From assembly GCF_000516985.1 (NCBI RefSeq), contig NW_006917095.1, positions 3,123,095 to 3,187,094 of the forward strand: a DNA stretch of 64,000 bases, in the 5' to 3' direction. This DNA is from Pestalotiopsis fici W106-1. Taxonomy: Eukaryota; Ascomycota; Sordariomycetes; Amphisphaeriales; Sporocadaceae. Below are positions 12,006 through 23,761 of this stretch, in pieces (the first letter of the stretch is position 1; the number at the start of each line of letters is the position of its first letter). The position numbers and the translations under genes were made by a program. The notes beneath the pieces were generated by a model. That model was not told where the DNA came from. It was given only the letters and a program-made list of their open reading frames with translations, and searched no databases.

Positions 12006-12023
12006 CCCCCCCCCCCCCCCCCC
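12006..12023 (+). repeat. Poly-C run beside the gap
   Basis: A run of 18 C bases just after the gap, preceded by T runs. This is likely low-quality sequence at a contig end. Confidence 0.9.
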
Positions 12024-12506
12024 ACCGCCCCGGATTCTCTAGATTAAGTTAAGTTAAGCGACATTTGCCCACTGTAGCGTCCGTATCTAGGGTTAGACTC
12101 CAGCCACTGCAAAGCTAAAAGCATGCTATTGCCAATATCACATATTACAGCACTCTGCATGTTTCTCGAGATGTGATCACATCACTTTTCGCATACAGAA
12201 TCAAGACTCTGGTCTCTATATCACATTAAAATGTCTTAGATTTTAGTCATTACCTGAGACGATTTAGGCAGAACCTCGGCGACCTATCATGTTTCGAGTT
12301 GAGTCGACCAGGATTGAAAACAAGCCACACCGAGTACTTCAAATTGCTTTCCCATGAGATTTTTGACCAGATAAGTGAGCTATATGTAGGCTCGCGAGAC
12401 TTCCGTGACCATATATCAAATAGCGATAGCAGAGATTCATCCTATATACACCATACTCAGTTTACAATCACAATCACCTCAAAGTCACATTCGGCCAGCT
12501 ACACCA

Positions 12507-15500
12507 ATGTCCTGCACAGATTCTCTCGAGTACCAGGACGCTAACAAGTCCGAGCATGAGCATCAAGGTATTCAGGCTTCAAAGAGTAAGCTTGACATGA
12601 TCTGCATACGCCTGAGAGTGGCTAATGTATACAAGACCAATTTTCTTTCAATGAAGAGTTTGACGTCTTCTTGAAGAAGCTAGCCACATCTCCTGATGGA
12701 AAACAGGATGCCTCTGTAGTTTCATCGCGATTGATCACTTACCACGATCTCCAAGATAAAGCCGCTCAAGATGGTTATTCTCTGCGCAGCCTCCCATTGT
12801 CAAAACTCAGCTCCAGGTATGCCCCATTCCCTTCCGCACAGTTGACCAACCATCTGACTTATGGAGTTTTGGCAATGGTTACTTCTGCCTTAAGTCCATG
12901 GACATGGCCCGCGTTGATAGCTCTATGTCTCTTCAGGACTACAAAGACCGTGAGATCCAGTCTGACAATGGAGAAAAAGGACACCAATCTATGAATGTGT
13001 ACTGGACGCGCGACTTTCAAGGAGATCTTAAGAAGGTTCTTAAAGATGTTTCAGAGACAGGCAAGGTAATGGCCGAAAGAATGAAACGACGGTAAATAAT
13101 ACTAATATGTGCTAGCTTCCTAAGGATGAGCGCGAGCCATTCAAACCAGAGGCGATTCCAGACTATAAATCGGCTCTCAGCACGGAACAGTCCATCAAGA
13201 TGGAGAAGCCGAAGGAGAAAGAGTCAGTATGCCTAGTCATAGACATTGCCTATCTAATCTTTTTAGCTCCTTGTACGGCCTTTCTCAGGACAATTGGTCT
13301 CATATTATTGAGGGAAACCAGCTGCTGTATGCGTTTCAGGTTAACGAGGAGCTTGTGGACAGACTCCACGGGCAGTCTCTCCAAGACTTCTTGGCAGTCA
13401 AGCCTAGCAAAGCAACTGAGTCCAATGACGCAAAAACGACAGAGAAAGCCGCAGAAGATTCCAATCAGTCGGTTGATTCCAATGACGCAAAAACGACAGA
13501 GAAAGCCGCAGAAGATTCCAATCAGTCGGTTGATTCCATGGCTATACATGATGAACCCAATGTTTCTGCTATGTCGACAGTCAACTCAGTCGTCCCAATC
13601 AGCCGCTCAACCAGGCCAGGTACTTCTCGCTTGCACTCAGTATAAGATCATCATCTGACGAATTGCCAGTGTTCATCATCAACCCTGACTCTGGAATTGG
13701 AAGCAGTGGGAAAAAGGAACTCGAGTCAAGCAAGATCCATGCTGGGCTATTCTGGAGTAGTCCCAACATACTGAGTACCACCGAAATCATCAAGGTTGAG
13801 GACACTGTTCAGCAATGGTCTATCCAGAGTGGCATGTCTTCTAAGTCATTCACCGCAGGAATATCATTCCCAATTGGCAAGGCGTCCGTTGGTGCTAAAT
13901 TTGGGTTTGAGCGTGAGCAAATTAACGAGAACGAGCAGAAAAAGGCAGAGCGTTGCAGTACTCTTACAGCAGTGCATCTGATTCCTACAGCACAGATAAA
14001 TATCAACGAAACTACAGTTCTTCTGAGTCCTGATGCTGAGGCTGACATCAAGAAACTGAGACAGAAGCGAAGGTTCTCTGATCTATTCACTTTTCTGATG
14101 AAATATGGTATGAAGACCCAGCGAAGCTCGAGTTCGCTGAGCCTGACAGTTTCTGCAGGCACTCAGGTCTACCAGACCGTTACACTCGGCGGCCAATTGT
14201 ACCATGCACAGTCTTTAAACACTTCAGACGCTCAGCAGGTACAGGAGCAGAAAAATCGAGTCAAGAAATCTATGAACGCAAGCCTTGGCATCCCGGATTT
14301 TGTTGAGGTCACCACCGGCTATTCTAAGGAGGACAGCAACACAAAAGTGGAAGGCAACAGGGAAATCCATACCACAGAAAACCTGTCTTGGTCCGGAATC
14401 GGTGGCAATCCCACCCTCATTGTTGAGTAAGTGAAATAATGACCGCGAATGGCGCGTTCTGAGCTGACACCGAAAGCCCTCCTAAATGGCGCGAGTCACT
14501 AAACGAATACACTAACTGGAGGCCAATTCGGGTAAGAAAAGAGAAGAAAAGATGGCAATTGAATTCATGAACTAACGGAACCTAGTATGAGACTCCTGTC
14601 CGGATCGATACTTTTATCGGCAGGATCCAGGGCTACAGCGACGTGCCGGTTCTCTTTTCTGAGATATTGTCGACTGGCGTTTTTAACCGTTCTATTGCCT
14701 CCTTGTCTCCCGTTGGCCTCCAAAGAAGTGATGACAAGTCGTCGTACTTGGTCCCGACGCCTGGAATGATCATTAACGCGACAACTGGCACCACTCTTCC
14801 GAGTTCAACTTCATTATCCACTATCCAGACGGAGGTAACACCAGGGGGTTATTCATGGGCCGTTTATGCGAAACCACGTGGAATCCAACAGGAAATACGT
14901 GCCGAGTTGCAATCCACCTTGAACTTCATGGTCAACATTCATCACCACGCCCGCTACCTCAAGGATCTATGCGCAGATACAGACAGTTTCTCAATTTTGC
15001 TCAAGTGGACATCTTCGTCGGTCAGAGATTCGTTTATAGTTGACGTGGAACCGAATACGCAGAAGAGCGAGAACGACAGAACTGAACTCAAGAAGGCTTC
15101 CACACAGCTTGAAGCAGCTAAAGAGACACAGAAAAACGCAGAAACTGCCTGGGAACAGGACAGATCTACACTTGAGAAGGACAAGGCGAGTTGGCCAGCG
15201 TGGCAAAGGGGAACGCCAGCAGAGCAGCAAAAAGCTAAAGATCAAAAGAAGCAGTTCGATGACGCCAAAGCCAAGAGAGACAAGGAAAAGGCTAACAACG
15301 ACAAGCAAGTCGCCATGAATACTGGAAGGCTTGCTTATGCTAGGGTGCTTGGCCTAACAGGCCCCGATGATAACGCGGATAAGAACATGCTACTCCTCAG
15401 AAGCGTTACCTCGGAAGCATGGATCGTGGGTCTTTGGACAATTCGCCGACAAAATCCCGCCAATGCACCTTCTAAGAAGTCGGGCAATAGCAAAGAGACG

Positions 15501-16016
15501 TCACTTTCGATAGAAGACTTTGAAGATCTCAAGTCTGCATTTGTCCGACGTTTCAGCGGCCCACAAGGAATCGAAGGAGGCTGCGACTTCATCAATGACA
15601 CCCTGAGGACTCGGTCGCAGGCGGTTGTCAAATTCAGCATGTTTGCTAGCGATGGGATTGCCAGACAGGAGGCTGAAGTGCATAGCAAGATAGATCCTCG
15701 GTACGCATTCGACTTTATCGATCGACGGATCAGCCTCAGCAGCATTCATTACTTGGCTGTTAGTGGCGAGATTGCAGCAGCTGGTGGAGGCCCGTTGCCC
15801 CTTCAGGGATATATGCCTGAAGCTATACTTTTGCAGTATCAGGAAGCACTAGCTTGCCTTATCTTCCTTCAAACCCAGAAAGAGAATGTAAAAGACTCGA
15901 AGAAAAAGTTACTCAAATCGATTCAGGTACAGGATGCAGCAGGAGCACAGAAACAGCTTACAGAGTTTTTTGAGACGATGTATAAGCTTGAGGTTAAGAA
16001 GAAGAAGGAAGATTAG
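12507..16016 (+). CDS. MACPF (membrane-attack-complex/perforin)-type protein
   Basis: A 1053-aa product from eight exons that join in frame: 12507-12585, 12636-12816, 12867-13065, 13116-13222, 13267-13619, 13670-14426, 14477-14531 and 14586-16016. All introns are about 50 bases with GT/AG ends. MACPF proteins insert into membranes and form pores. The fungal MACPF pattern appears at roughly residues 440-570: a FLMKYG stretch, a VTLGGQLY stretch, and a GGNP...PPKW...NWRPI tail. The first 310 residues are unfamiliar and include a perfect 19-aa duplication. The last 450 residues contain a long Glu/Lys-rich probable coiled coil (around 15050-15310). No signal peptide is seen, so secretion, if any, would be unconventional. 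The MACPF call rests on pattern memory; the target and role are unknown. Confidence 0.75.
13421..13534 (+). repeat. Perfect 57-bp tandem duplication inside the MACPF gene
   Basis: Two identical 57-base units, 13421-13477 and 13478-13534, each encode the same 19 residues beginning SNDAKTTEKAAED. The duplication keeps the frame in exon 5. Identity at every base implies a recent origin or collapse-prone sequence. Confidence 0.95.
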
Positions 16017-18927
16017 AGTTAAGTTGCTATTGTATAATTTTATTCCTATTTTCTTTTATTTGATTGAGATTGAGACCGCTGTATCCCAAAGGTTTACAAC
16101 AGCTGCAGAAGAACACGGGCTCCTCCCGGAGGGCCAGATGGGGAACAGGGCCACAGGTCGGGTTTGGTTAGGGGTGTATTGGCCTCCCAAATAGCTTATC
16201 TGCTCGACTAGTGCTATTCTGTATTTTCTACTCAAGTATCCTTGAATGGAACTCGACGCGTTCCTGTGAAGCGGCACTTTCGATTGGTCACCAGGCCGCC
16301 TCGATCCACACCTATCCTCGACGCGTTCCCAAGGAAATGACACAGGCCAGGCCCCCACTATACGATAGGGATTGCTATCTCTAGCGCGTACTAGAGGGGC
16401 AGGCAGGGCTTCTCTTCGTGGTGCTGGCTAGAAATCTGTAAACGCCTTTTGCCGCCGCGGTGTTTGAAGAGCTAAGAAGAGCCACTACTAGCCAAATTGT
16501 CTGGTGCTATAGGCGGCGAGGGTCATGTGCTGCCACCCACAAGCTACAAGGGAACGCTTTGGAAACCACACGACTGCGAAACCAATCCTACAATTGGCGA
16601 ACGTATGAGCCGTGTGACGGGACACCCTTGGGGTGCCACTGCTGCTCTGCCGAAGGGATATATTGCGCGATAAACGAAGAAGTGATCCAGTCGAGAGGAG
16701 ACAAAACGAAGAATAGAAACGACACGAACCGAATCACGCAGAGAACGACGAGGCACCTAGGTTAGTGGGAGAGGGAACACCGTATGGCTTGGCTATGGCG
16801 GGCGTAGAGAGTATGCGATTGATTAATCTCTTACGAGATACGGTCAGCTCTGGTAGGCTTGAGGTGCAAACTGCGTATTGACTTGCGAACCGGCAGTGCC
16901 TCGCAAGAGGGAACGGAGACAGGATCCAGGGGGAGCAAGGCAGAGGGTTCATGAAGGTGGATTTACTCTACCTCTGCAATGTATTTACTATCGCCTCGGT
17001 AGAGAATACAGATCAATACGCCGACAGGAGCCGCAGAGATCGGGGCAATACCCCTGTGGGCTGCACTACGCTCTTTGGACAGATGAATGAATGGCAAGGA
17101 GACCTATCATGATTGCTGGGGAGCGCAACCTCATCTCTCTCGATATGCATGTTTCCAAGGTCATACCTGAACTGGAAATGCTTGGTGTTCTGGAGGGTTT
17201 CAGTAGGGATGATGATCAGCCAACCGTATCCCATACGGTTCGTGGCTACTGACATGACTCAAAAGGTACGCCTATTCTGCGGCCACTATGACAGCCTATC
17301 ACGCTACGACATCTTATTACCTGCGGTGAAGAATGTGGCGACATGGCCCTGGCCAGGGCCTGCTCGATGTTGTGAATCAGTGGCTGCCACGGGGTCCGTC
17401 GCAGCCCGCTTCGGCAGGGTTCTGAATTGCTACGGGGCCACAATGGATGAGCGGCTGGCCTGAAGTCAGTTTCCACGACCTGTGACGCGCCACTGGTTAG
17501 GTTGTCGGGCGGAACCAGGCAGTTGCGGGTGTATAATACGGGGTCAGCCGGTTCCAGGGGCACCGGCAGCCCATGCTAATGATCCACCGACCGTAATCCC
17601 CAAGGCAAACGTGGCCGCCTTTGCCTTCATGGCCGGAATTTCCTCTGCCAAGAAATCTTAGTCGGCTACCGGAATGGGAAAGTAGGTGCGGGTACTTTCA
17701 GGTATTTGTATTCGGCAGGCTGGCCACCACTATGGCACTCCACAGGTGTACGCCCAAGTTCCAAGCCAAGTGCGTCAGAGCGATCAACCTCGGAAAGACA
17801 ATTCCTTCCAAGCATATGAGCTATACTTCATGTATTTGAGCTATAATTGATGGAGCCCGGTCCGTGAGATCATGTCGAGAACGTTATGTTTGATCTTTGA
17901 CCATCGGTCTGGCTATTATGCTTGACCCTATAGCCGACAATCAATCACGACTTTTGTTTACAGAGCTCGCTAACCGTCCTTACGGGGAAGTGGACCCTGG
18001 CGACTTGTCAAGAAGATACAAACTCTCTATACAGCCTGACAACAAATATATAATAAACCAAAAAGCATTTGGCACAGAGATATCGATGACATGTGGTATA
18101 ATGCCTCAATATTTTTAGATTTAATACTGTACCTGAAAACTGCTTACAAGACGTTCCACGAGATAGAAAGTCATGTGACTATCTCCTATTTTTAGAGCTA
18201 GCATTTGGCATGTGAGCCTCCATTTTCGGCATCCAGAACCTCACTTTTTGGAGGGCTCCATGCCTGGTAGACGACTTTTGTATGCAAAGTGTTTTTATCA
18301 ACACACCTTGAACTAAGGAAAAAGGAAAACTTGCCGAGGCATGGTTTGCTCACTCTCCGCTAAGGGAATCCATCACGAATTGACCGCCGATGAATATCTT
18401 ACTCCTTGAAAGCTTGAAGTAGGAACTAATAGTGGGCCAATAACAACAGGGTTTGTTGACTTTGACCAATCATGACTACTCAATCCTCATTCCAGGGTCA
18501 TAGATCGGACTCGGATGGCATGTCCTAGCACAAATCGGGATCGGGGTCGGGGTCGGAGTCCAGTGGATATGAGTACGGGGCGTGATCAAGGTCTGGGCAA
18601 ATTGGCGGGGAAAGTCATGCATCAGATTGTGGGAACCTAACTATCGTGTCTAGCTCGGGCCCTGGGGAATATACTGGTATATTTGGCTTTCATATCGTTC
18701 GCGATTCGGCCTGTGGTCAATGGACGCGACGCCGGAAAATCTGCATGGGTTTATGGAAGTTGGATAGTGTATTCTTGCTGACTATATCGGGATAGTCTCC
18801 TACATCCACTTCTTACAGTCATGCTTTATGCGCTGTCATGCCACAACAGTGCGTGACTATTAAATTTAGGCCCACTTTTGCATTTCAAAGATATAGAAAC
18901 GTAGCTTTGTTTCTTCCACACATCTTA
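16017..18927. other. 2.9-kb region with no recognisable gene
   Basis: Open frames of 60-116 codons occur on both strands, but none shows a family signature or intron-linked continuation. A pair of TCGACGCGTTCC words occurs at about 16253 and 16319. A GGTCGG/GGATCGG low-complexity tract lies at about 18540-18565. The 16.4-17.8 kb part is richer in G+C and could be an eroded element, but I cannot name it. Confidence 0.4.
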
Positions 18928-19120
18928 TTGCAGCAGCAGACCCTCTATTGTCCTCACCTGAATCAATACGAAGGGAACGATGTCATCGTGAAGGTAACCA
19001 AGAAGTCTGAATTGATCCTGTCGAGTTACAACAGACATAAACTGAAGATCTATCTAACATACCCAAGCATGTGGTCTGCGGTGTGTACTATTTACATCAG
19101 TGCCGCATCGGCGCTCCAGA
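18928..19120 (+). pseudogene. Relic coding segment, copy A (TKKSELILSSYN family)
   Basis: A plus-strand frame reads QQQTLY, then TKKSELILSSYN, then a YLTYP...TIY stretch. A second copy lies at 38578-38765. Over the 12 shared codons at the core, seven codons differ between copies and all changes are synonymous, which argues that both descend from a translated gene. The segment ends at the stop codon of the opposing monooxygenase gene. I do not know the family. Confidence 0.5.
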
Positions 19121-21095
19121 TCAGTGAGAGAACGGCCGCATCTTGTACCGCATATCATCCTCTGGGCGTCCTGGCAGGGGCTTGTCCTGGAACATTGGGT
19201 CAATGTACCATGCAGGATCTCCGCCATATTGGCCATCGTCTGAACTTGATTTGGTGTGCGTAATACTGTACCCATTCCCTAGCCAGCGCATCTTATTACC
19301 CGAATTCCGCAGACTTTCCCATTCAAAGTCCTCCCATCGAGGTGATCTCAAAGCCTCGAGTGCGTGCAACGTACTCCCAGGCCACAACCCTATAATATGG
19401 CTCCCGTCGCCGCCCGAACCTTTATACCAAGACTTGCACTGGTCTGTGTAGACAGTCTTCTTAAAGTACGCCTGGCAGTGCTCGACCCAGTCCGACACAC
19501 GTTCTTTCTTGACATTCATTGTGCTGTAATCCTCCTTTTGCAGCTTCCGAATGCACTTGATGATGTAGTCGCCTGCGCTCTCAATGATGATCGTGAGGGC
19601 TCCGCTTCCGACTCCGGCATTAGGCCCCAACATGAAAAACAAATTTGGGAATCCATCGACAGCCAAGGAGAGATATGCTTCTGAATTCGGGCTGAAACGC
19701 TGTGCAAGTGTTGTACCATTTGACCCGTGTACTTGGAACTGCGGAACTCCACTGGTGTTGAACCCAGTGGCACAAACAATGCAATCTAGGTCAATTTGGC
19801 GCCCAGTCTTCAAGAGGATACCTTTCGAATTGACTTCTTTGATGGGATCGGTAATAAAGTCAACGTTAGGTCTGCCTAGGGCTTCGAGGTATCCTGGTCC
19901 TGGGGTCGCACGTCTGCAGCCAACACCAAAGGAAGGGATCAAGAAATCAGCAATTTCCGGCTTTGATGAAAGTCTTTCTCTCATGGCAGCTGTAGACATG
20001 GTGACAGCCATCTTTTGCAGATCTGAGTCTCGATGTGCAACTTCATGGACAGTATTGCCATGGCGTTCAAGCGTTTTACGGAACGCGAGTAGCTTCTCGG
20101 GATCGTTCAGAAACGCATTACGCTGTTCATCAGAGACTAATACATGAGTAATACATACAGAGGCGGGTTTTGTAGGAGGCTTACATTTTGGTCGTGTAGG
20201 ATCCAAGCCAAGTTCCAGCATAGCAGCTATACTTGTGTCAACCTCTGAGACAATACCATTGGAGCAGGGGTATTCAAAAAGAGAGCGAAAGGACAGGAGC
20301 GAATATTTCATGGGGCGCATGACTCCTGAATCACTGTTACTCACAATCACCAAATGGATTTGTGATCCATGTTTTGCTTCTTACGAAGCATGAAAGCTTG
20401 GTTCCTCCGATCTTCTCAAGCTCTGGGACGATCTGTATGGCACTTGAGCCGTTTCCTATCACGCCAATATTCTTGTCTCCAAAATCGTAGCTTGTATCCC
20501 ATGAGGCAGAATGCATAATCTGCCCTTCGAAGGTTCGAAGTCCCGAAATGTCAGGCCACGACGGGGTAGTGAAGAACCCTCTGGCGGAAATCACCACGTC
20601 TGCTTCATCTCTGAAGGTGGTCTTGCTTTGGACGTCTTTGACATCTAGTATCCACTGCTTTGTGGTCGCGTTCCATGTGCATGCTGTGACCTCGTGCTGT
20701 TGCTTGACAAACCTTGTCACGCCGAACTTCTCCGCTACGCCCTGTAGATAGGCGCATATCTCATGCTGAGGAGCATACATGGAAGACCAATCCGGTTTGG
20801 GTTCGAAGGAATACTGATAGCTATGCGATGGAACGTCGCACGCGCAACCTGAATTATCGACCTGTCTTAATATCTGTCATGATCCTAGGAGCGTAGACTT
20901 GAAGTGCTCACCTGGGTATTTGTTCACCCACCACGTTCCACCGATTTGATCCTCCTTTTCGTAGATTCTCAAGTCCACGTTCCGCAGTCGCTGAGGAATT
21001 CGGATACCAAGATAGATTCCTGAATACCCAGCGCCAATGACGCGAATCTTCAGCTTCCGGTGGTTTTCTACCGGAGAATCCTTGATGGTGAACAT
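19121..21095 (-). CDS. Baeyer-Villiger-type flavin monooxygenase
   Basis: BVMOs insert oxygen next to a ketone using FAD and NADPH. The ATG at 21095 opens a frame reaching the first Rossmann motif (VIGAGYSGIYLG) and GGTWWVNKYPG. A canonical intron (20911-20849) then rebuilds YPGCACDVPSHSYQYSF. The BVMO fingerprint FxGxxxHxxxW (FEGQIMHSASW) and the second Rossmann motif (VIGNGSSAIQ) follow. The last exon carries SDEQRNAFLNDPEKLLAFRK, DCIVCATGFNTSG and LGPNAGVGSG. The join between exons 2 and 3 is unclear: the frame stops soon after TWITNPFG, and about 190 unusual bases (20350-20160) precede the next conserved phrase. They could be one long intron. If so the protein is complete, otherwise it is damaged. 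It may tailor a product of the fusion/GTP-cyclohydrolase block (inference). Confidence 0.85.
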
Positions 21096-22294
21096 GATGA
21101 ATAATTTGAGTGGAAGTAATCAAATAAGCAAGTTTAGTAATGACAGAGATGGCAAGTGATATAATTCATCAGTCAACAAACCGTCGAAGCTTTAAATAAT
21201 ACATGTATAGTGGTAATCCCCACGCTCTTCTGCAACTTCTCCACAGTCTCCGCGATCTCCACGATCTTCATTCCGCCATAATAGTCTCGGCAGTCGAGAT
21301 TATGGGGATAGTCTAGCAAGTATTATTATACCATCGGACTAGGGCATCGGCCGCTACTACGGACCACAATGTCCTGCCCCTCACTGAAGTCTCAAGTGCC
21401 GAACTCGTCTCGCCCACAATCTTGTCGCCCGAGTCCGAGTCCGACCCCGAGTCCCGAACTCATGTCTTGATTCTTGCCATTCAGTGCAGATGTTTCAGGG
21501 TCAAGGCATCTAAATAAACGACTTGCTTAAGACAAGCACCGCAAGTCTAGTGCCATTCCTCTGCTCAGCAGTTGGTTCGAAGATGACCTCTGGGGCATAA
21601 GCATGGGTTTTCACTAATAAAAATCGCTGGTTGTATAGCCAGGCTTCGAAAATTGCCGAACATTCGTAAATCTCATGTCAAAAACGACTTGATCGCCTCT
21701 TGTCGAAATGGAGGAATATGTGCAGCGCTTCTCCACACATGTATATATCTTTGACCATCCAACTACTGTTGGATGTGAATAACTCAACTTGTACAACAAC
21801 TATTGTACCATACCCATAATACCTTTTCACAGATAATAACTGGGAGGCTTGTGTTTACTTTCATCCGAATTTCGCGAGTGAAGGCCTAGCTTCAGCAGAT
21901 AAAGTACGCCTGCATTATTCACTGACTTTCGCATCATATACATCTGGAACTTCGGGATCAGCCAAGACCCACTGCCACTCATTGCATATCATTATGCACG
22001 CGGGGAAGTCTTCGAAACCATTTATTTGCGTGGCCGTGGTGGGGAATCATTTGGGGACGGGGAGGTGTCCTCGATCGCTGATAATGAGCCTACTCGCCCG
22101 AGGCATAGGTATCGAGATACCTAGGCCGCCTACCTACCAGATACTTACCTAAACTAGGCATATAACCGCTGCCTATACTGCATGTGCACATATCGCTTGA
22201 TACATTGAATGTAAGAAGAGTAAGCGCCATATGTAATTATCTCACATTGATAGATACGCTTTCAATCTGTAAGCAGACGCTTGTGCTGTAACCT
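21096..22294. other. Intergenic, BVMO promoter side
   Basis: It holds the BVMO upstream region, the CCGAGT repeats and a TACCTAGG-rich stretch near 22100-22160. No gene is recognised. Confidence 0.4.
21428..21458. promoter_or_regulatory. CCGAGT direct repeats upstream of the BVMO gene
   Basis: Three to four CCGAGT/CCGA words lie head to tail about 335 bases upstream of the BVMO start. CGG-type triplets are the usual targets of Zn2Cys6 regulators, so this is a possible operator, though it may be simple low-complexity DNA. A related GGTCGG tract lies beyond the gene's 3' end near 18550. Confidence 0.3.
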
Positions 22295-23272
22295 TTATGC
22301 CTCAGGTATGTAGCAAGCCAGTACATCCTTCATTTCCTGGCTTCCCAGCTTGTTCGCGTAGTCAACAGCACTGCCCCAGGCACCCTTGGCCTTGGGATCC
22401 GCACCGTGGTCCAGCAACCATTTCACCCTCTGCACAGCCCCGGCCATGACAGCCTCGACAACCGCGAGTCCAGGCACCTGATGCCGTGACACTTCGCGGG
22501 AATTCACATCAGCGCCGTGTGCGACCAACAAGGCCATGGTCGGGATCAGCTTTTCGTCAAAATCACGCGAGGGCGTCACGCGGCCGACAAAGGGATTCGA
22601 CACGCGGTCGGTTGAAAGAGCCCCGGCGGCCCGATGCAGCGGTGCGCCGTTGCTGATGGACGCTCCGGCAGCTAGGAGGTGTCGGACCGCATTTTCGTCG
22701 CCGTACCTTGCGGCTCTCTCGAGCGCGGCGCATGAGTCCGTCTCGGGCCCGCCGAGGCGATCGCGGTAGTCGCGCTGCGGGCCGAGATTAGGATCGGCGC
22801 CGTGTGCGAGGAACCATTCGAGTAAATTATGGTTGGTAACGATTTCAGGCAGCAACACGGCTCCGTAAAACCCAGGCGTGTTGGGCGTCCAGCCGTGCTG
22901 GGCCAAGAGCTCAAAGAGCGCTATTTGGCTGGACGACGGGGCTGATAGAATACAGCGGGGAGTTTGCCGGGCAATGGGCGCGCCAATGGATAGTGAATAG
23001 GCCGCTACGGCTATCTGGCCAGATCCGAGGGCCACGGCCAGACCATAGTGCAAAAAGGCCGGGGTACTGTGGGTTTCGGCGATGGCGAGCGACTCAACAA
23101 CGTCAAGATGTCCTTGTTGACAGGCAATATAGTAGGGAGTTGGATGAATACTGGGGCCAGGCCTGTAATTAAGTAAGTAGACGTCTGTGGGATGGACGAT
23201 GGGAATGTCGTCGTAAGCAGTGCCCATGCGTTGCGGTTGCGGTTGCGCTTGCATGACATTATTCATCGTCAT
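22295..23272 (-). CDS. Ankyrin-repeat protein
   Basis: A single-exon product of about 325 aa. The first ATG in the open frame is at 23272 (MTMNNVMQAQ); the frame extends further upstream only through a non-ATG codon. Ankyrin helices recur along the protein, with phrases such as TPYYIACQQGHLDVVE, LLEWFLAHGADPN, ALERAARYGDENAVRHLLAAGA, ALLVAHGADVN and VKWLLDHGADPKAKG, giving about six repeats. Ankyrin repeats bind other proteins. No enzymatic domain, signal peptide or membrane segment is visible. It sits 490 bases from the stop of the fusion gene in the same orientation. A link to the neighbouring biosynthetic block is not shown. Confidence 0.88.
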   Translation of the reverse strand: MTMNNVMQAQPQPQRMGTAYDDIPIVHPTDVYLLNYRPGPSIHPTPYYIACQQGHLDVVESLAIAETHSTPAFLHYGLAVALGSGQIAVAAYSLSIGAPIARQTPRCILSAPSSSQIALFELLAQHGWTPNTPGFYGAVLLPEIVTNHNLLEWFLAHGADPNLGPQRDYRDRLGGPETDSCAALERAARYGDENAVRHLLAAGASISNGAPLHRAAGALSTDRVSNPFVGRVTPSRDFDEKLIPTMALLVAHGADVNSREVSRHQVPGLAVVEAVMAGAVQRVKWLLDHGADPKAKGAWGSAVDYANKLGSQEMKDVLACYIPEA

Positions 23273-23761
23273 TCTGTGGCGTCTTGATTCTGAACGCTTT
23301 TCCAATTGTCAGTGATTGAATAATGAATGGCAACGGTTCTATTTACCAATATTGTGGTTGCTGTGAATGAATTATTTAGGTAAGTACGCATGTGCACAGG
23401 CGTATCAGTAGAACGTCAACAAAAGCATCCAGGCAGCCACTATTATAGCCCGCGGCTATTTTTAGTATAGCTAGTAGGTTAGATAGGTATGTACCTGGTT
23501 TTATGTTCTGTACGTACTAATAGGTAGGCACATGAAAAGTATCTAAAAAAAAAAAGCAATTAGAAGATGGTCTACATTTACGAAAACTATGTGTGTGCAA
23601 ATAGACTTCATTAACCCTTCCCGTTGTGTGACCCGAAAGGTGCCTCACTACCCAGCCACACTGTGGCGCATCGCAGTCCTTGATTAAAGCACCCACGATC
23701 CGAATTCCTAGGTATAAGTGTCCAGCCTAACTAAATGCTCGGCACACAATGCAGCAGACTT
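23273..23761. other. Intergenic, with poly-A run
   Basis: Short region between the fusion gene's stop and the ankyrin gene's start. It contains a short A run near 23547-23556 and TAGGTA motifs, but no gene. Confidence 0.5.

Noticed and set aside
11600..12052. 150-codon frame crossing the N run
   Set aside because: It reads through the assembly gap and low-complexity bases.
13421..13534. Direct repeat considered as a CRISPR-like array
   Set aside because: Two adjacent identical units without spacers, inside a coding exon of a eukaryote; it is a simple tandem duplication.
16440..17840. Possible retroelement or dehydrogenase relic
   Set aside because: Some frames looked suggestive, but no reverse transcriptase, integrase or oxidoreductase motif could be confirmed and no terminal repeats were found.
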